Shown here one piece after another: positions 43,019 to 51,934 of a DNA stretch of 64,000 nt. This DNA comes from Candidatus Melainabacteria bacterium (lineage in GTDB: Bacteria > Cyanobacteriota > Vampirovibrionia > Obscuribacterales > Obscuribacteraceae). The DNA lies in contig PLXC01000138.1 in assembly GCA_003151275.1 (NCBI GenBank), positions 35,641 through 99,640 on the forward strand. The letters run 5' to 3'. The first letter of the stretch is position 1; each line of letters begins with the position of its first letter. The notes under the pieces were generated by a model that made no database searches, was not told where the DNA came from, and saw nothing but the letters and a program-made list of their open reading frames with translations. The position numbers and the translations under genes were made by a program.

Positions 43019-44806
43019 CTACTCTTCCAGCATGAGATCAAGCGCTAGCGCAACAGGCTCTTCAGTCTTCGTGACGGTAAACCAGAATTCGCTACCGCCC
43101 GTAGATCGGTTGCGCACGCCGATTTCGCCATGATGTCCTTCGATAATCAATTTACAGATTGCCAGACCTAGTCCTGTTCCACCTTCGTTTGTCTGTTTGC
43201 TGCCAGGGGCGTTCTCAAAGGGAGCGAAAACAGTTTCTTGAAACTCTTTTGGCACTCCTGGTCCGTCATCCAACACTGCTACTTCAATGTTCTGATCGCG
43301 CTCGGTGCAGAGCACGGATACGACTCCAGAAGCGGGAGAATATCTGATCGCATTAGCAAGCAAATTGATCAGCATTTGCATAAGCTTTTCCTGATCAGCG
43401 AGGACGATTTGTGATGTACGCACCGTTTTAAGAGCAACGCCTTTCGGCTCTGCAAGCGCCTTCACCTCTCTGAATGCTTCTGAGACAACATCGTCTATAG
43501 CGACTGGCGTCAGCGAGAATTGCATCTTGCCGGCATCCAATTTTTCAAAATCCAAAAGATCGTTAATCATTGCAATTAATCGATCAACTGTTTTTTCCGC
43601 ACCCTCAAGATCGCGTACCACTCCTTCGGAAACTGTGCCTAGGGCGCCGCTGTGAACCAGTGCAATGGAGCTAGCCACTGACATAAGCGGAGTGCGCAGA
43701 TCGTGACTGATCATGCCGATGAAGTCTTGTTTTAATCGTTCAATGTTCTTGTGTTCAGTTACATCTCCGACCACACAGAAAAGGCTGCCGTCTGCTTCTG
43801 ACCAAAACGTAGACCACGATGTGTCTATGATTCGCTCTTCCATGGTCTTAAGCCTTAACTCGAACTGATTTCCGGTCTCACTTGAGAAGGACTTATTGAT
43901 TTGCTCGTCGGCAATCGCACAGTCTTCGGAAATCACCAGATCGATCACCGATTTACCGATCAGCTCGCTGGGCTCACAACCAAGTAATCGAAGTGAAAAA
44001 CGGTTGGCACGTTCAAAATATCCATTTCGATCGATGGAGCAAACAAGATCGGCAGCATTATCAATTAAGGCTCGAGCCCGCAAAAGAGCGTCTTCGATCG
44101 CCTGATCCATAGCGTGGAAGACTTGATCCACTCTAGCCACCTCGTCCGTGCCTAACAACATCTCGGCCAGCGGTTCCCGACGCGAAAAGCGTCCAGCATT
44201 GTCTGTCATGTGAGCGATCAATTTCCGCAGTCTCAAAGCGCAGAATGCCGCCACGAGAGCACTAACTACGATACCAAAAAGAGCAAAACAAAGAAGAATC
44301 ATCTTCATCTCATTTCTTTGCTGAGTTTTTACTTCCGTTGCTACTTGCAGCTTTTCACTTTCGGTTTGTACGATCATCGACAAAACGGTGATCAATTGCC
44401 GTGATTTTTCGGCCGCAGCAGACTTCTCAAAGTGCTGTTTACCCAGTTGGGCAACATTTTTTGCCTCTTCTATCAGAAGCCGATCTGCTTCTGCATGAAC
44501 CGGATCGTTGGCAATTAAGTTATGCAGCTGACTGACCTCTCGATCAAAATTATTTCGTGTTTCTTGGACCGATGGAGCGCCAATGGCAACCTCGTCATGC
44601 TCTAACTGAGCAAACGCGTATGCTGCAAGCCCGTCAAATATGCGCCTAACGATTAAATTGCATTCGTTAACTACGCCCTCCGAGCGGATACTGCGCTCAA
44701 ATTCGGCCTGAGCTTGGATGATAAGAATTATCAGCATTGCAACTAATAAAAGCTGAAAGGCCAGTGGACAAAAAATAACAAGAAGACCTTGTGTTGTTAG
44801 TTTCAT
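43019..44806 (-). CDS. Sensor histidine kinase with PAS domain
   Basis: 595 residues. Membrane helices at about 8-33 and 168-192 enclose a helical sensor region. Then HAMP, a PAS domain (about 243-345: LIDNAADLVCSIDRNGYFER, CVVGDVTEH), HisKA with His368 (MISHDLRTPLMS), and the ATPase domain with LINLLANAIRY, DDGPGVP and GTGLGLAICK. Its start overlaps the previous kinase gene's stop by four bases (ATGA), so the two kinases are made together. No response regulator is adjacent. Confidence 0.92.
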   Translation of the reverse strand: MKLTTQGLLVIFCPLAFQLLLVAMLIILIIQAQAEFERSIRSEGVVNECNLIVRRIFDGLAAYAFAQLEHDEVAIGAPSVQETRNNFDREVSQLHNLIANDPVHAEADRLLIEEAKNVAQLGKQHFEKSAAAEKSRQLITVLSMIVQTESEKLQVATEVKTQQRNEMKMILLCFALFGIVVSALVAAFCALRLRKLIAHMTDNAGRFSRREPLAEMLLGTDEVARVDQVFHAMDQAIEDALLRARALIDNAADLVCSIDRNGYFERANRFSLRLLGCEPSELIGKSVIDLVISEDCAIADEQINKSFSSETGNQFELRLKTMEERIIDTSWSTFWSEADGSLFCVVGDVTEHKNIERLKQDFIGMISHDLRTPLMSVASSIALVHSGALGTVSEGVVRDLEGAEKTVDRLIAMINDLLDFEKLDAGKMQFSLTPVAIDDVVSEAFREVKALAEPKGVALKTVRTSQIVLADQEKLMQMLINLLANAIRYSPASGVVSVLCTERDQNIEVAVLDDGPGVPKEFQETVFAPFENAPGSKQTNEGGTGLGLAICKLIIEGHHGEIGVRNRSTGGSEFWFTVTKTEEPVALALDLMLEE

Positions 44807-46632
44807 GTTTCCAGCTCCGGAAACTCGGGAGTATCTTTAAACACAGGTATGCGAACGAAAAAGCGACTTCCCAAACCAAGCTCACTTTCCACCCCGATCG
44901 TGCCGTTATGTCCTTCAGTAAGCACCTTGGCGATTGCCAGTCCCAGACCAGTGCTTTTTATCGGCACATTGGCTTCAACCAATTTCGATTGGTGAAACTT
45001 TTCGAAAATCAAGTCTCGATCGTGAGCAGGAATTCCTGCGCCTTGATCAGCAACACTCAATTCCACAAAATCATCACCAGCTTTGATAGCCACTGTGACG
45101 ACGCCTTCGCGGGGAGAAAATTTGATCGCGTTAGACAGAAAGTTGATCAGAATCTGCACTAGCCGACGTTCATCTCCTAGAAGTAACGCATCTTGCCAGG
45201 GCGCCTGAATTTTGACACCGAACTTTTGCGCTAACGCGCTAACGGAGTCGATCGCCACATTGCATACGTCTAGAGCGCTCACACTGCTAAACTCAAGCAC
45301 CATTTTGCCTGCGTCCAATTTTTCCAGGTCCAGCAAATCGCGTACCAGCTCCATGAGTCGCTCCAAACTTTGACTCGCTTTGGACAATTCTTTAAGTGCC
45401 GGTTCGCTGAGTTCACCACGCGCGCCCTCTGTAATGAGGGCAAATGTACTTGAGACAGAAGTAAGAGGTGTGCGCAAGTCATGACCTGCAACCGAGATTA
45501 GCTGTTGTTTCTGGCGGGCCAATGCACGTCGCTCAGTTACGTCATGGGCGACGCAATAGAACATTTTGTCTGGTTGTGTCCAGGTTACCTTCCACAAAAT
45601 GTCCTTAACGGCGGTGTCACCACAGACTAATTGAGATTCGAACTCCGCTTCTTTTCCGGTTGCTGAAACCTCTAACAAAAGAGTCGTCAATCGTTCACGT
45701 TCGTGTGGTGGCACGAGTGTCAGCATCGAGCGTCCCAACAACTCGTCTGCTCGATGTTGCCAGGCTTTGAATACCGATTCGCCAATGTCAACAATGCGCA
45801 ACCTTCTATCGAGAGAACAGAGAACATCGACCGATTGCTCGAGAATGGCGAATTCTTTTTGCCGTGCGTCCAGAACCAAGTCAGAAGCTTTATGCAACGC
45901 AGCATCCAACTGCCCGATTTCGTCTTTATCAGTTAGGGGTGCTTGCAATGATTTGCCAAAAGCGACTCGATGAGCGTTCTCTTCGATTATTTCGAGGCGC
46001 TTGGCGATATTTCGAAAGAATAGAGTTGCTATGCCGATGGAAATAATCAAATTCAACACAAGTCCCGCAACGGTGGTGAGGGACACGTACCATCGCATGG
46101 TGTTCAATTCGCTAGGCGCCTTTAGGTGCATTTGCCCTTCGCCTTGGGCGATCCGATCTGAGATCGGCTTGGCCTCTACCATCATTGCGACAACATCGGG
46201 TTGTAAGGCTTTGCCAAGCTCAAATCGCTCACTTGGAGGGCGGCGAAATATGACTTTAATGCGTTCGAGCATTTTGGCTGAATGGTCAAACATTTCAGGA
46301 AGCTCAGCGAAGGCTTCTCTGATCTCTGGCCGTACAGCAAAACTAGAGGTCACTGATTTTTGGTAAACCCGCATTTTTTTGAGAACAAAATCAAATTCTC
46401 TTGAAAAGTCTTGGTCAGATTTCTGGTCAACCGTAGAAAGGGAAAGAATGCCTTTCACTAATTCGTCTTCCGCACCGTGATAGTGCAACAGTGCGCTTTT
46501 GGACGAATCAAATTGGTCGGAAAGCTGCTCGGTTTTTAAAAGCAGAGCAGCCAAAGTGGCAACGAAGATGATTTCGAAGAGAACAGGCAGACTTACGATT
46601 AGCAGGATCTTCTGCCAGATTTTCAAATTCAT
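44803..46632 (-). CDS. Sensor histidine kinase with PAS domain
   Basis: 609 residues. Same plan as its downstream neighbour: N-terminal helix (about 7-31), helical sensor, second helix (about 178-202), HAMP, PAS (about 255-365), HisKA with His384 in SVAGHDLRTPLTS, ATPase domain with LINFLSNAIKF, DQGAGIP and STGLGLAIAK. The usual Ser before the His is Gly here. It is first in the two-kinase operon. The two kinases are similar enough to be an old tandem duplication. Confidence 0.92.
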   Translation of the reverse strand: MNLKIWQKILLIVSLPVLFEIIFVATLAALLLKTEQLSDQFDSSKSALLHYHGAEDELVKGILSLSTVDQKSDQDFSREFDFVLKKMRVYQKSVTSSFAVRPEIREAFAELPEMFDHSAKMLERIKVIFRRPPSERFELGKALQPDVVAMMVEAKPISDRIAQGEGQMHLKAPSELNTMRWYVSLTTVAGLVLNLIISIGIATLFFRNIAKRLEIIEENAHRVAFGKSLQAPLTDKDEIGQLDAALHKASDLVLDARQKEFAILEQSVDVLCSLDRRLRIVDIGESVFKAWQHRADELLGRSMLTLVPPHERERLTTLLLEVSATGKEAEFESQLVCGDTAVKDILWKVTWTQPDKMFYCVAHDVTERRALARQKQQLISVAGHDLRTPLTSVSSTFALITEGARGELSEPALKELSKASQSLERLMELVRDLLDLEKLDAGKMVLEFSSVSALDVCNVAIDSVSALAQKFGVKIQAPWQDALLLGDERRLVQILINFLSNAIKFSPREGVVTVAIKAGDDFVELSVADQGAGIPAHDRDLIFEKFHQSKLVEANVPIKSTGLGLAIAKVLTEGHNGTIGVESELGLGSRFFVRIPVFKDTPEFPELET

Positions 46633-46762
46633 GACTTAGATCATACTGACCAAAGGTTAGCCGTCATACGTTGTCATCACAACTTTAATATCCAAGTTTA
46701 TTCAAAACTGGCAAACTGTTAGCAGAGTTAGATTATCAAGTGTCCAGGCAAAAGGTCAATTA

Positions 46763-47800
46763 ATGAAACCGCTGATCTTCAGAGCGCCAACATTGTGCTT
46801 ACTGATCTGGATGTTACTGACACCATATTCGATGGCAGATGGCAACAATCATTCTGCGGTGACCGAGTCTAGCCTTTCCTCTATGTTGAAGTCATTGAGG
46901 GGCGGTACCGCTGATCCCAAGCAGGATAACGAACAACTTCAACTGCAGCAATTTTCCTTCACTGTAAACGGCAAAGAGCGTACTTACTATGTTCATGTGC
47001 CGCCAAAATATGCCGGAAAGACGGCGCTGCCCTTAGTATTTGCTTTCCACGGCGCCGGCGGGAGAGCACGACTGATGCCTCGTCTCACTGGTTTAAGTAA
47101 ATTTGCCGACAAACATTCGTTCATTTTGGTCTATCCAGAAGGCTTGAACGCCCGCTGGAATGACGGTAATGGAGGCAAATCAGCTGCTGAGGTTGAGGAT
47201 GTAAATTTCGTTCGCGCCATACTCGATAAAGTAGAGAAGAGTTTCAAAATTGACAAAAAACGGGTTTATGCCGCAGGTGTTTCTAACGGCGGGTTCTTTT
47301 CGCAATATCTTTGTATTAACATGCCTGATACCTTCGCAGCCGTGGCCTCAGTAGCAGCGACGATTGAAGAGCACATTTACAAGAATCTCAAGCCACCGAA
47401 ACCAGTGCCGATTCTTTTTATCATGGGTGACGACGATATGATTGTGCCGTATGAAGGGGGATCTATTGGAGTTGCTGGCGCATTAGCGGATAAGACCGAG
47501 CGCCGGGCAATTTCTGCTCAGAACGCTGTCAACTACTGGGTGAAAGCTGATCAGTGCGGTGAGACGCCGGTGATTAGTAACCTTCCTGATGCTCGCCCAA
47601 GCGATGGCACACATGTAATTCGAAAAATTTACTCTGGCGGGCAAAATGGCAGCGAGGTTGTTTTCTTTGTAATAAAGAACGGCGGACATACCTGGCCTTC
47701 AGGTTGGCAGTATCTTCCGGACGCGATCATCGGTTTAACAAGCAAGGCTATCGATGCTGATGACGAAATTTGGAAGTTCTTTCAGAGGCACCACCTGTAG
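46763..47800 (+). CDS. Exported PHB-depolymerase-type esterase
   Basis: 345 residues with a signal peptide (about 1-25, YSMA-DGN). The LpqC-type esterase domain starts at about 64 (FSFTVNGKERTYYVHVPPKY). Triad: Ser174 (AAGVSNGGFF), Asp224 region (MGDDDMIVPY), His309 (KNGGHTWPSG). FHGAGG holds the oxyanion region. Likely substrates are short polyesters or feruloyl/acetyl esters of plant polysaccharide. It is the secreted counterpart of the gene at 41677. The lipoprotein gene starts soon after and probably shares the transcript. Confidence 0.9.
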   Translation: MKPLIFRAPTLCLLIWMLLTPYSMADGNNHSAVTESSLSSMLKSLRGGTADPKQDNEQLQLQQFSFTVNGKERTYYVHVPPKYAGKTALPLVFAFHGAGGRARLMPRLTGLSKFADKHSFILVYPEGLNARWNDGNGGKSAAEVEDVNFVRAILDKVEKSFKIDKKRVYAAGVSNGGFFSQYLCINMPDTFAAVASVAATIEEHIYKNLKPPKPVPILFIMGDDDMIVPYEGGSIGVAGALADKTERRAISAQNAVNYWVKADQCGETPVISNLPDARPSDGTHVIRKIYSGGQNGSEVVFFVIKNGGHTWPSGWQYLPDAIIGLTSKAIDADDEIWKFFQRHHL

Positions 47801-47833
47801 TGGTTGAATCACCTTATGTTTGACGAGGAGCTA

Positions 47834-48631
47834 ATGCACTGTACAAGCCAAAGCGTTACGCTGACATCGAGAAGAGTACACGCCCGTCCACTAGTGCTCC
47901 TCGTGATTCTTGCTGTGATTAATCTCACAGCCTGCAGTACCAAATCCACCACAGCAATCCCGGATTCCAAGGAAGAGCCGAAGCAAACGGTGGCTCAGGC
48001 GCCTGTTGGTGTGCGGACAACGGATGCCCGAACGATAAAGGGCGATTATGCTCACTCGAATTTGTTTGTCAATCTCCCCGACATAGACCAAGGAAACGTA
48101 AAAGCGGAGATTTTAAGCCGACTGAAACGTCATCCCAAGAAGGTGGACCTCAGTATGATCCAATTAACCGTCGGGAAGGTGACAAAAGACGACCTATCCC
48201 CTTTCAAGTCACCAGAGGCAATCAATTCCGTCAACAAACTGTCGATTGGAAAACTTGGAATTACAGACGAAGCTCTGGAATCTTTGAGCGGTCTTCGACT
48301 GCAAGATCTTACTCTCACCGGAGACCCCGTAAGAAATCTGCATGCAATAAAGAACACGCAGTCGTTATCGCTACTCAATGTTTCCGAGACACCAATCGAT
48401 CACCAAGGAATGAAGGTAATCGGCAACTTGAGCAACCTGAAAGTCCTCAGGTTTAACAAAACCAAAATCTCCGACGCGGATTTGCCCTATCTCTATGGGT
48501 TAACAAAGCTCCAGCAGTTAAGCCTGATGGATTGCCCAAATGTCTCGGCCCCAGCAGTAGATAAATTGAGACAAAAGTTACCCAATTGCTTCATGGGATG
48601 GCAAGAATCGCCCAAGCATAGCAATCTCTGA
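47834..48631 (+). CDS. Leucine-rich-repeat lipoprotein
   Basis: About 265 residues. The N-terminal hydrophobic segment ends in the lipobox LTAC, so the mature protein would be lipid-anchored at the Cys about 34 residues from ATG 47834. In-frame starts at 47804 (TTG) and 47816 also exist; GAGGAG sits before 47834. Residues about 75-255 are leucine-rich repeats (EALESLSGLRLQDLTLTGDP, NLSNLKVLRFNKTKISDADL, LTKLQQLSLMDCPNVSAPAV). It is probably a surface or periplasmic binding protein. Confidence 0.8.
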   Translation: MHCTSQSVTLTSRRVHARPLVLLVILAVINLTACSTKSTTAIPDSKEEPKQTVAQAPVGVRTTDARTIKGDYAHSNLFVNLPDIDQGNVKAEILSRLKRHPKKVDLSMIQLTVGKVTKDDLSPFKSPEAINSVNKLSIGKLGITDEALESLSGLRLQDLTLTGDPVRNLHAIKNTQSLSLLNVSETPIDHQGMKVIGNLSNLKVLRFNKTKISDADLPYLYGLTKLQQLSLMDCPNVSAPAVDKLRQKLPNCFMGWQESPKHSNL

Positions 48632-48641
48632 AGATCGAAAA

Positions 48642-49145
48642 TTAAGCAGGCAAAATCTCGATCGCGGTTTCGAGGTTGAAGACTTCGCAGTCCTCTTTGG
48701 ACCCATCCTCGCAGACAAGACAGGCGAAATCTATCGATTCCTCCAGTGCGGTCATTGGATAGTGCCAAATCCCTGGTTTGTAGCTGATGCCCTGACCATT
48801 GGTTGCCTCAAACACTTTCAGAGTTTCCAAGTCTGGTTTGTCATTACCCAGACAAACGATGACGAGAAATCTTGCATTGCTCGTCATGGGCATGAACACC
48901 TGAGTGGAAAATTGATGCTTTTCCAAAAGTTTTAGTTGAAGCGGAAATTGCGCGAGAGGATTGCACCTAAACACGCACAAGTTCAGCTTGGCGCTCTCAG
49001 CTCGTAAGTTGGCAATGTCAGCCAAATAGTCGTAGCGTTTAGCAGTTTGCATGTTTGCATACTTGAAAGGAAGATTTTCATCGGCCGCGATAAGCGAACC
49101 GAATGGACGGTATGCTTCTCGATTAATAGGCTCAGCTTTGATCAT
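48642..49145 (-). CDS. allA: Ureidoglycolate lyase
   Basis: 167 residues. Cupin-like AllA: AYRPFGSLIAADE at the start, the substrate-binding stretch VFMPMTSNARFLVIVC and the diagnostic GQGISYKPGIWHYPMTAL (usual form GxGVxYxxGxWHHPL). It splits ureidoglycolate into glyoxylate and urea, the last step of the allantoate route. It is separated from the other ureide genes by malate synthase on the opposite strand, so regulation may differ. Confidence 0.92.
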   Translation of the reverse strand: MIKAEPINREAYRPFGSLIAADENLPFKYANMQTAKRYDYLADIANLRAESAKLNLCVFRCNPLAQFPLQLKLLEKHQFSTQVFMPMTSNARFLVIVCLGNDKPDLETLKVFEATNGQGISYKPGIWHYPMTALEESIDFACLVCEDGSKEDCEVFNLETAIEILPA

Positions 49146-49320
49146 TGAAGAGTATTCACCATGTCAAGCTAAGCTTGCTTAGAGGTTTTGCTTTAGACTA
49201 ATAAGCCCAGCTCGCCCGCTCTTTGAGATGCCAGCGGTAATATTCGCAATCCGAATTGCGTGTAATATAACCTGGCATTGGGATAGTTGTACAGTTGGCT
49301 GTAGTTGCTGAAGAGTCCTG

Positions 49321-49343
49321 GGAGCGCCGACATCCTTGCCGGC
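49321..49343 (+). repeat. Dispersed GGAGCGC hairpin repeat, copy 2
   Basis: GGAGCGC followed by a stem GCCGACA/TGCCGGC (one mismatch, loop TCCT). Almost identical to copy 1 at 14562-14584 over 30 bases, in the opposite orientation. Confidence 0.75.
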
Positions 49344-49376
49344 ATCGAACCTACGAGCGCAACACCCGGAATAAAT

Positions 49377-49399
49377 GGAGCGCGGGACTCCGGTCCCGC
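49377..49399 (+). repeat. Dispersed GGAGCGC hairpin repeat, copy 3
   Basis: GGAGCGC leads into a perfect stem GCGGGAC (49382-49388), loop TCCG, GTCCCGC (49393-49399). The stem sequence differs from copies 1 and 2, but pairing and the 7-bp length are kept. Confidence 0.75.
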
Positions 49400-49468
49400 C
49401 CCTAACAACAAGAAGCACTTATTGCTGATCGCACATTTGCATGGTGCCCGTGAATTGAGGAGATGATC

Positions 49469-51049
49469 ATGACGCAAGTAGCGCAACAAGTTGAAGTTTT
49501 AGGCAAACTGAATCCGGAATTCGAACAGATTCTTACTCCCGAAGCTCTAGCCTTAATTGCCGACCTGCATACCCAGTTCAATCCAACCAGAGAGAAATTG
49601 CTCAGCAATCGAGCGATCCGGCAAAAGGAAATTGATTCCGGTAAGTACCCAGATTTCTTGGCGGAAACAGCCTCTGTACGCGATGGGAAATGGCAAGTTG
49701 CCGACACTCCTGCGGACCTTCTGGACCGGCGAGTCGAGATCACTGGTCCGTGTGAAAAGAAAATGATGATCAATGCTTTCAATTCAGGCGCAAATGCGTT
49801 CATGGCCGATCTGGAAGATTCTCTCTCTCCAACATGGGTGAACGTTGTCGAAGGGCAAAAGAATTTGAAAGAAGCGGTACGGAGAACCTTATCCTTCGAC
49901 AGTCCAGAGGGTAAGTCTTATCGTTTAAACGAGAAGATTGCGACATTGATTGTCCGTCCCCGAGGCTGGCACTTGGTTGAAAGCCATGTCACCGTGGGTG
50001 GTGCTCCGATTTCGGCCAGTTTGTTTGATTTCGGACTCTATTTTTTTCACAACGCACAAGAACTAATCAAGCGCGGTAGCGGTCCATACTTTTATCTGCC
50101 AAAGATGGAAAGTCACTTGGAAGCCCGGCTATGGAACGACGTTTTCAATTATTCGCAAGACAGGCTCAAAGTTGCACGTGGCAGCATTAAAGCCACCGTA
50201 CTGATTGAGACAATTCTTGCCGCTTTTGAGATGGATGAAATCTTGTTCGAACTAAAGGAACATGCGTCAGGATTAAATGCCGGTCGTTGGGATTACATCT
50301 TCAGCACTATAAAGAAGTTCTCTCGTCATAAGGAGTTCTTGCTGCCGGACCGTGCTCAAATCACTATGCGTGTTCCGTTCATGCGCGCCTATTGCCGTCT
50401 TCTCGTCAAGACATGTCACCGCAGAGGTGCGCATGCAATGGGCGGCATGGCTGCTTTCATACCGAGCAGAAAAGATGCAGCCATTAACGAAGTGGCATTG
50501 ACCAAAGTTCGTGAAGATAAGGACCTTGAAGTCTCAACCGGATTCGACGGCACCTGGGTTGCACATCCGGACTTGGTACCAGTGGCAAAAGACGTATTTG
50601 ACACTGCTTTCGGAACCAAACCCAACCAAAAATCAAAACAACTTGAAGATGTCGTGGTCGCAAAAGAAATTCTGGACGTCAAAATAGATGGCGGACAGAT
50701 CACTGAGAAGGGACTGACGAATAATATCGACGTCGGTCTGCAATACATCGAGTCGTGGTTGCGAGGCACGGGTGCAGCAGCAATCCATAATCTGATGGAA
50801 GATGCAGCGACGGCGGAAATTTCGCGAGCTCAAATCTGGCAATGGTTCCAAAATGGCGCCAAGCTGGACGATGGCAGAGCCGTAACCAAGGACCTATATC
50901 GACAAATAAGAGATGCGCAACTGAAAAACTTGAGCACAACTCCGGGTAATCGGTATCAAGAGGCGGCAGAAATTCTAGACAGTCTAGTGGAGAGTGATAC
51001 CTTCGCGGAATTTCTCACTACTGGTGCGTACAAGTATCTGGATAAGTAG
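49469..51049 (+). CDS. aceB: Malate synthase A
   Basis: 526 residues from ATG 49469 (GAGGAG six bases upstream; ATG 49463 is too close to it). It condenses glyoxylate with acetyl-CoA to malate. Recognisable blocks: [55 protein letters not shown] with the catalytic Arg, [20 protein letters not shown] and [19 protein letters not shown]. No isocitrate lyase gene is seen in this window, so glyoxylate here more likely comes from ureidoglycolate. Repeat copies flank the gene on both sides. Confidence 0.95.
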   Translation: MTQVAQQVEVLGKLNPEFEQILTPEALALIADLHTQFNPTREKLLSNRAIRQKEIDSGKYPDFLAETASVRDGKWQVADTPADLLDRRVEITGPCEKKMMINAFNSGANAFMADLEDSLSPTWVNVVEGQKNLKEAVRRTLSFDSPEGKSYRLNEKIATLIVRPRGWHLVESHVTVGGAPISASLFDFGLYFFHNAQELIKRGSGPYFYLPKMESHLEARLWNDVFNYSQDRLKVARGSIKATVLIETILAAFEMDEILFELKEHASGLNAGRWDYIFSTIKKFSRHKEFLLPDRAQITMRVPFMRAYCRLLVKTCHRRGAHAMGGMAAFIPSRKDAAINEVALTKVREDKDLEVSTGFDGTWVAHPDLVPVAKDVFDTAFGTKPNQKSKQLEDVVVAKEILDVKIDGGQITEKGLTNNIDVGLQYIESWLRGTGAAAIHNLMEDAATAEISRAQIWQWFQNGAKLDDGRAVTKDLYRQIRDAQLKNLSTTPGNRYQEAAEILDSLVESDTFAEFLTTGAYKYLDK

Positions 51050-51068
51050 TCTCGGAGAATGGCTATAG

Positions 51069-51090
51069 GCGGCTAGAATAGCCGCGCTCC
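51069..51090 (-). repeat. Dispersed GGAGCGC hairpin repeat, copy 4
   Basis: On the minus strand GGAGCGC leads into stem GCGGCTA/TAGCCGC (7 bp, loop TTC). It lies 20 bases after the malate synthase stop and may also end that transcript and the convergent one from uraH. Confidence 0.7.
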
Positions 51091-51094
51091 ATTT

Positions 51095-51436
51095 CTAGCT
51101 GCCGCGATAGGTTGAATAACCGAAAGGACTGAGAAGCAGCGGCACGTGATAGTGCTGGGTGGGATCTTTGACTTCAAAGGACACTGTAACGTGTGGATAA
51201 AATCCCGCTTCGTCATTGGCTGCGTAGTAGCTCTGCGTGTCGAACGTGAGCCGATAAGTGCCTGCCGTGAGATGGTACGCTGCAGTGAGGAGATCCGTCA
51301 ATCGACCGTCAAAGTTAGTTTGGCCGGAAGCGATTTCTTCCCAAGCCCCCTCGTTGTGAAATTCCAAAATTACTTTTATCCCGCTGCCAGGACGACCTTT
51401 GGCAGTATCCAAAACGTGTGTTGTAATGCCGCTCAT
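51095..51436 (-). CDS. uraH: 5-hydroxyisourate hydrolase
   Basis: 113 residues, typical transthyretin-like length. N-terminal THVLDTAKGRPG with the catalytic His7, ASGQTNFDGRLTDLL with the conserved Arg, HYHVPLLLSPFGYSTYRGS with a further His and the C-terminal signature YRGS. It hydrolyses 5-hydroxyisourate, the urate oxidase product, to OHCU. The stop of uraD is directly upstream (no gap), so the genes are co-translated. Last gene of the ureide operon. Confidence 0.95.
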   Translation of the reverse strand: MSGITTHVLDTAKGRPGSGIKVILEFHNEGAWEEIASGQTNFDGRLTDLLTAAYHLTAGTYRLTFDTQSYYAANDEAGFYPHVTVSFEVKDPTQHYHVPLLLSPFGYSTYRGS

Positions 51437-51934
51437 TTATAGTTTTTCCAATCTCAGGTGGGTTATTTTCTTTTGCTCTTCAGCTGCTATCGGCAGCTCT
51501 GTTTCGCTGTTATTTTCCAATCTTGCATTTAGCATCGACAACATCTCATCGGCTGTTTTACCGGTTGCGCAAACGATAAAAATGTAGCCAAACTTTTGCA
51601 GATATGCCTCATTGCCAGAAGCGAGATTCTGCGCAACATCCTCTGATATTCCTTCTACACCCGACTGCTCATTTTGAGCCCAATTCTTTGTAGCGTTGTA
51701 TTTTTCTTTCAAACTTTTTAGATCACCGATCTTGGGATGAGCTTTGAAAGCTTCTAGCCAATCCAACCGTGTCATCTCATGGAAGAAATGATCCGCGCGC
51801 TTGGAGAGTTCCTCATCGCTGCTAAATGGTCGAGCCCGCGCCATATCACGTGCCCACCGACCGCAGCCACAACACTTCAGAAAGACATCCGTTGCGTCGG
51901 TAACGCTAAGTTCGTTGATAAGCTTTAAGTTCAT
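51437..51934 (-). CDS. uraD: OHCU decarboxylase
   Basis: 165 residues from ATG 51934. The helical decarboxylase has the catalytic FKAHPKIGD (His at about 66), the WAQNEQSGVEGISEDVAQNL stretch and the FGYIFIVCATGKTADEML block. It turns OHCU into S-allantoin. The start overlaps the 3' end of the allantoicase gene by about 29 bases, a strong sign of operon structure. Confidence 0.93.
   Translation of the reverse strand: MNLKLINELSVTDATDVFLKCCGCGRWARDMARARPFSSDEELSKRADHFFHEMTRLDWLEAFKAHPKIGDLKSLKEKYNATKNWAQNEQSGVEGISEDVAQNLASGNEAYLQKFGYIFIVCATGKTADEMLSMLNARLENNSETELPIAAEEQKKITHLRLEKL

Larger units (their letters stand above)
49146..49468. other. Repeat-bearing region between allA and malate synthase
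   Basis: About 320 bases in the divergent gap. It holds two units of the dispersed GGAGCGC hairpin repeat (49321-49343 and 49377-49399). The short frames seen here are repeat translations, not genes. Promoters of both genes should be at its ends. Confidence 0.6.

Noticed and set aside
49179..49489. Two short minus-strand frames in the malate synthase upstream gap
   Set aside because: They translate the GGAGCGC repeats; no start signals. They are non-coding repeat DNA.
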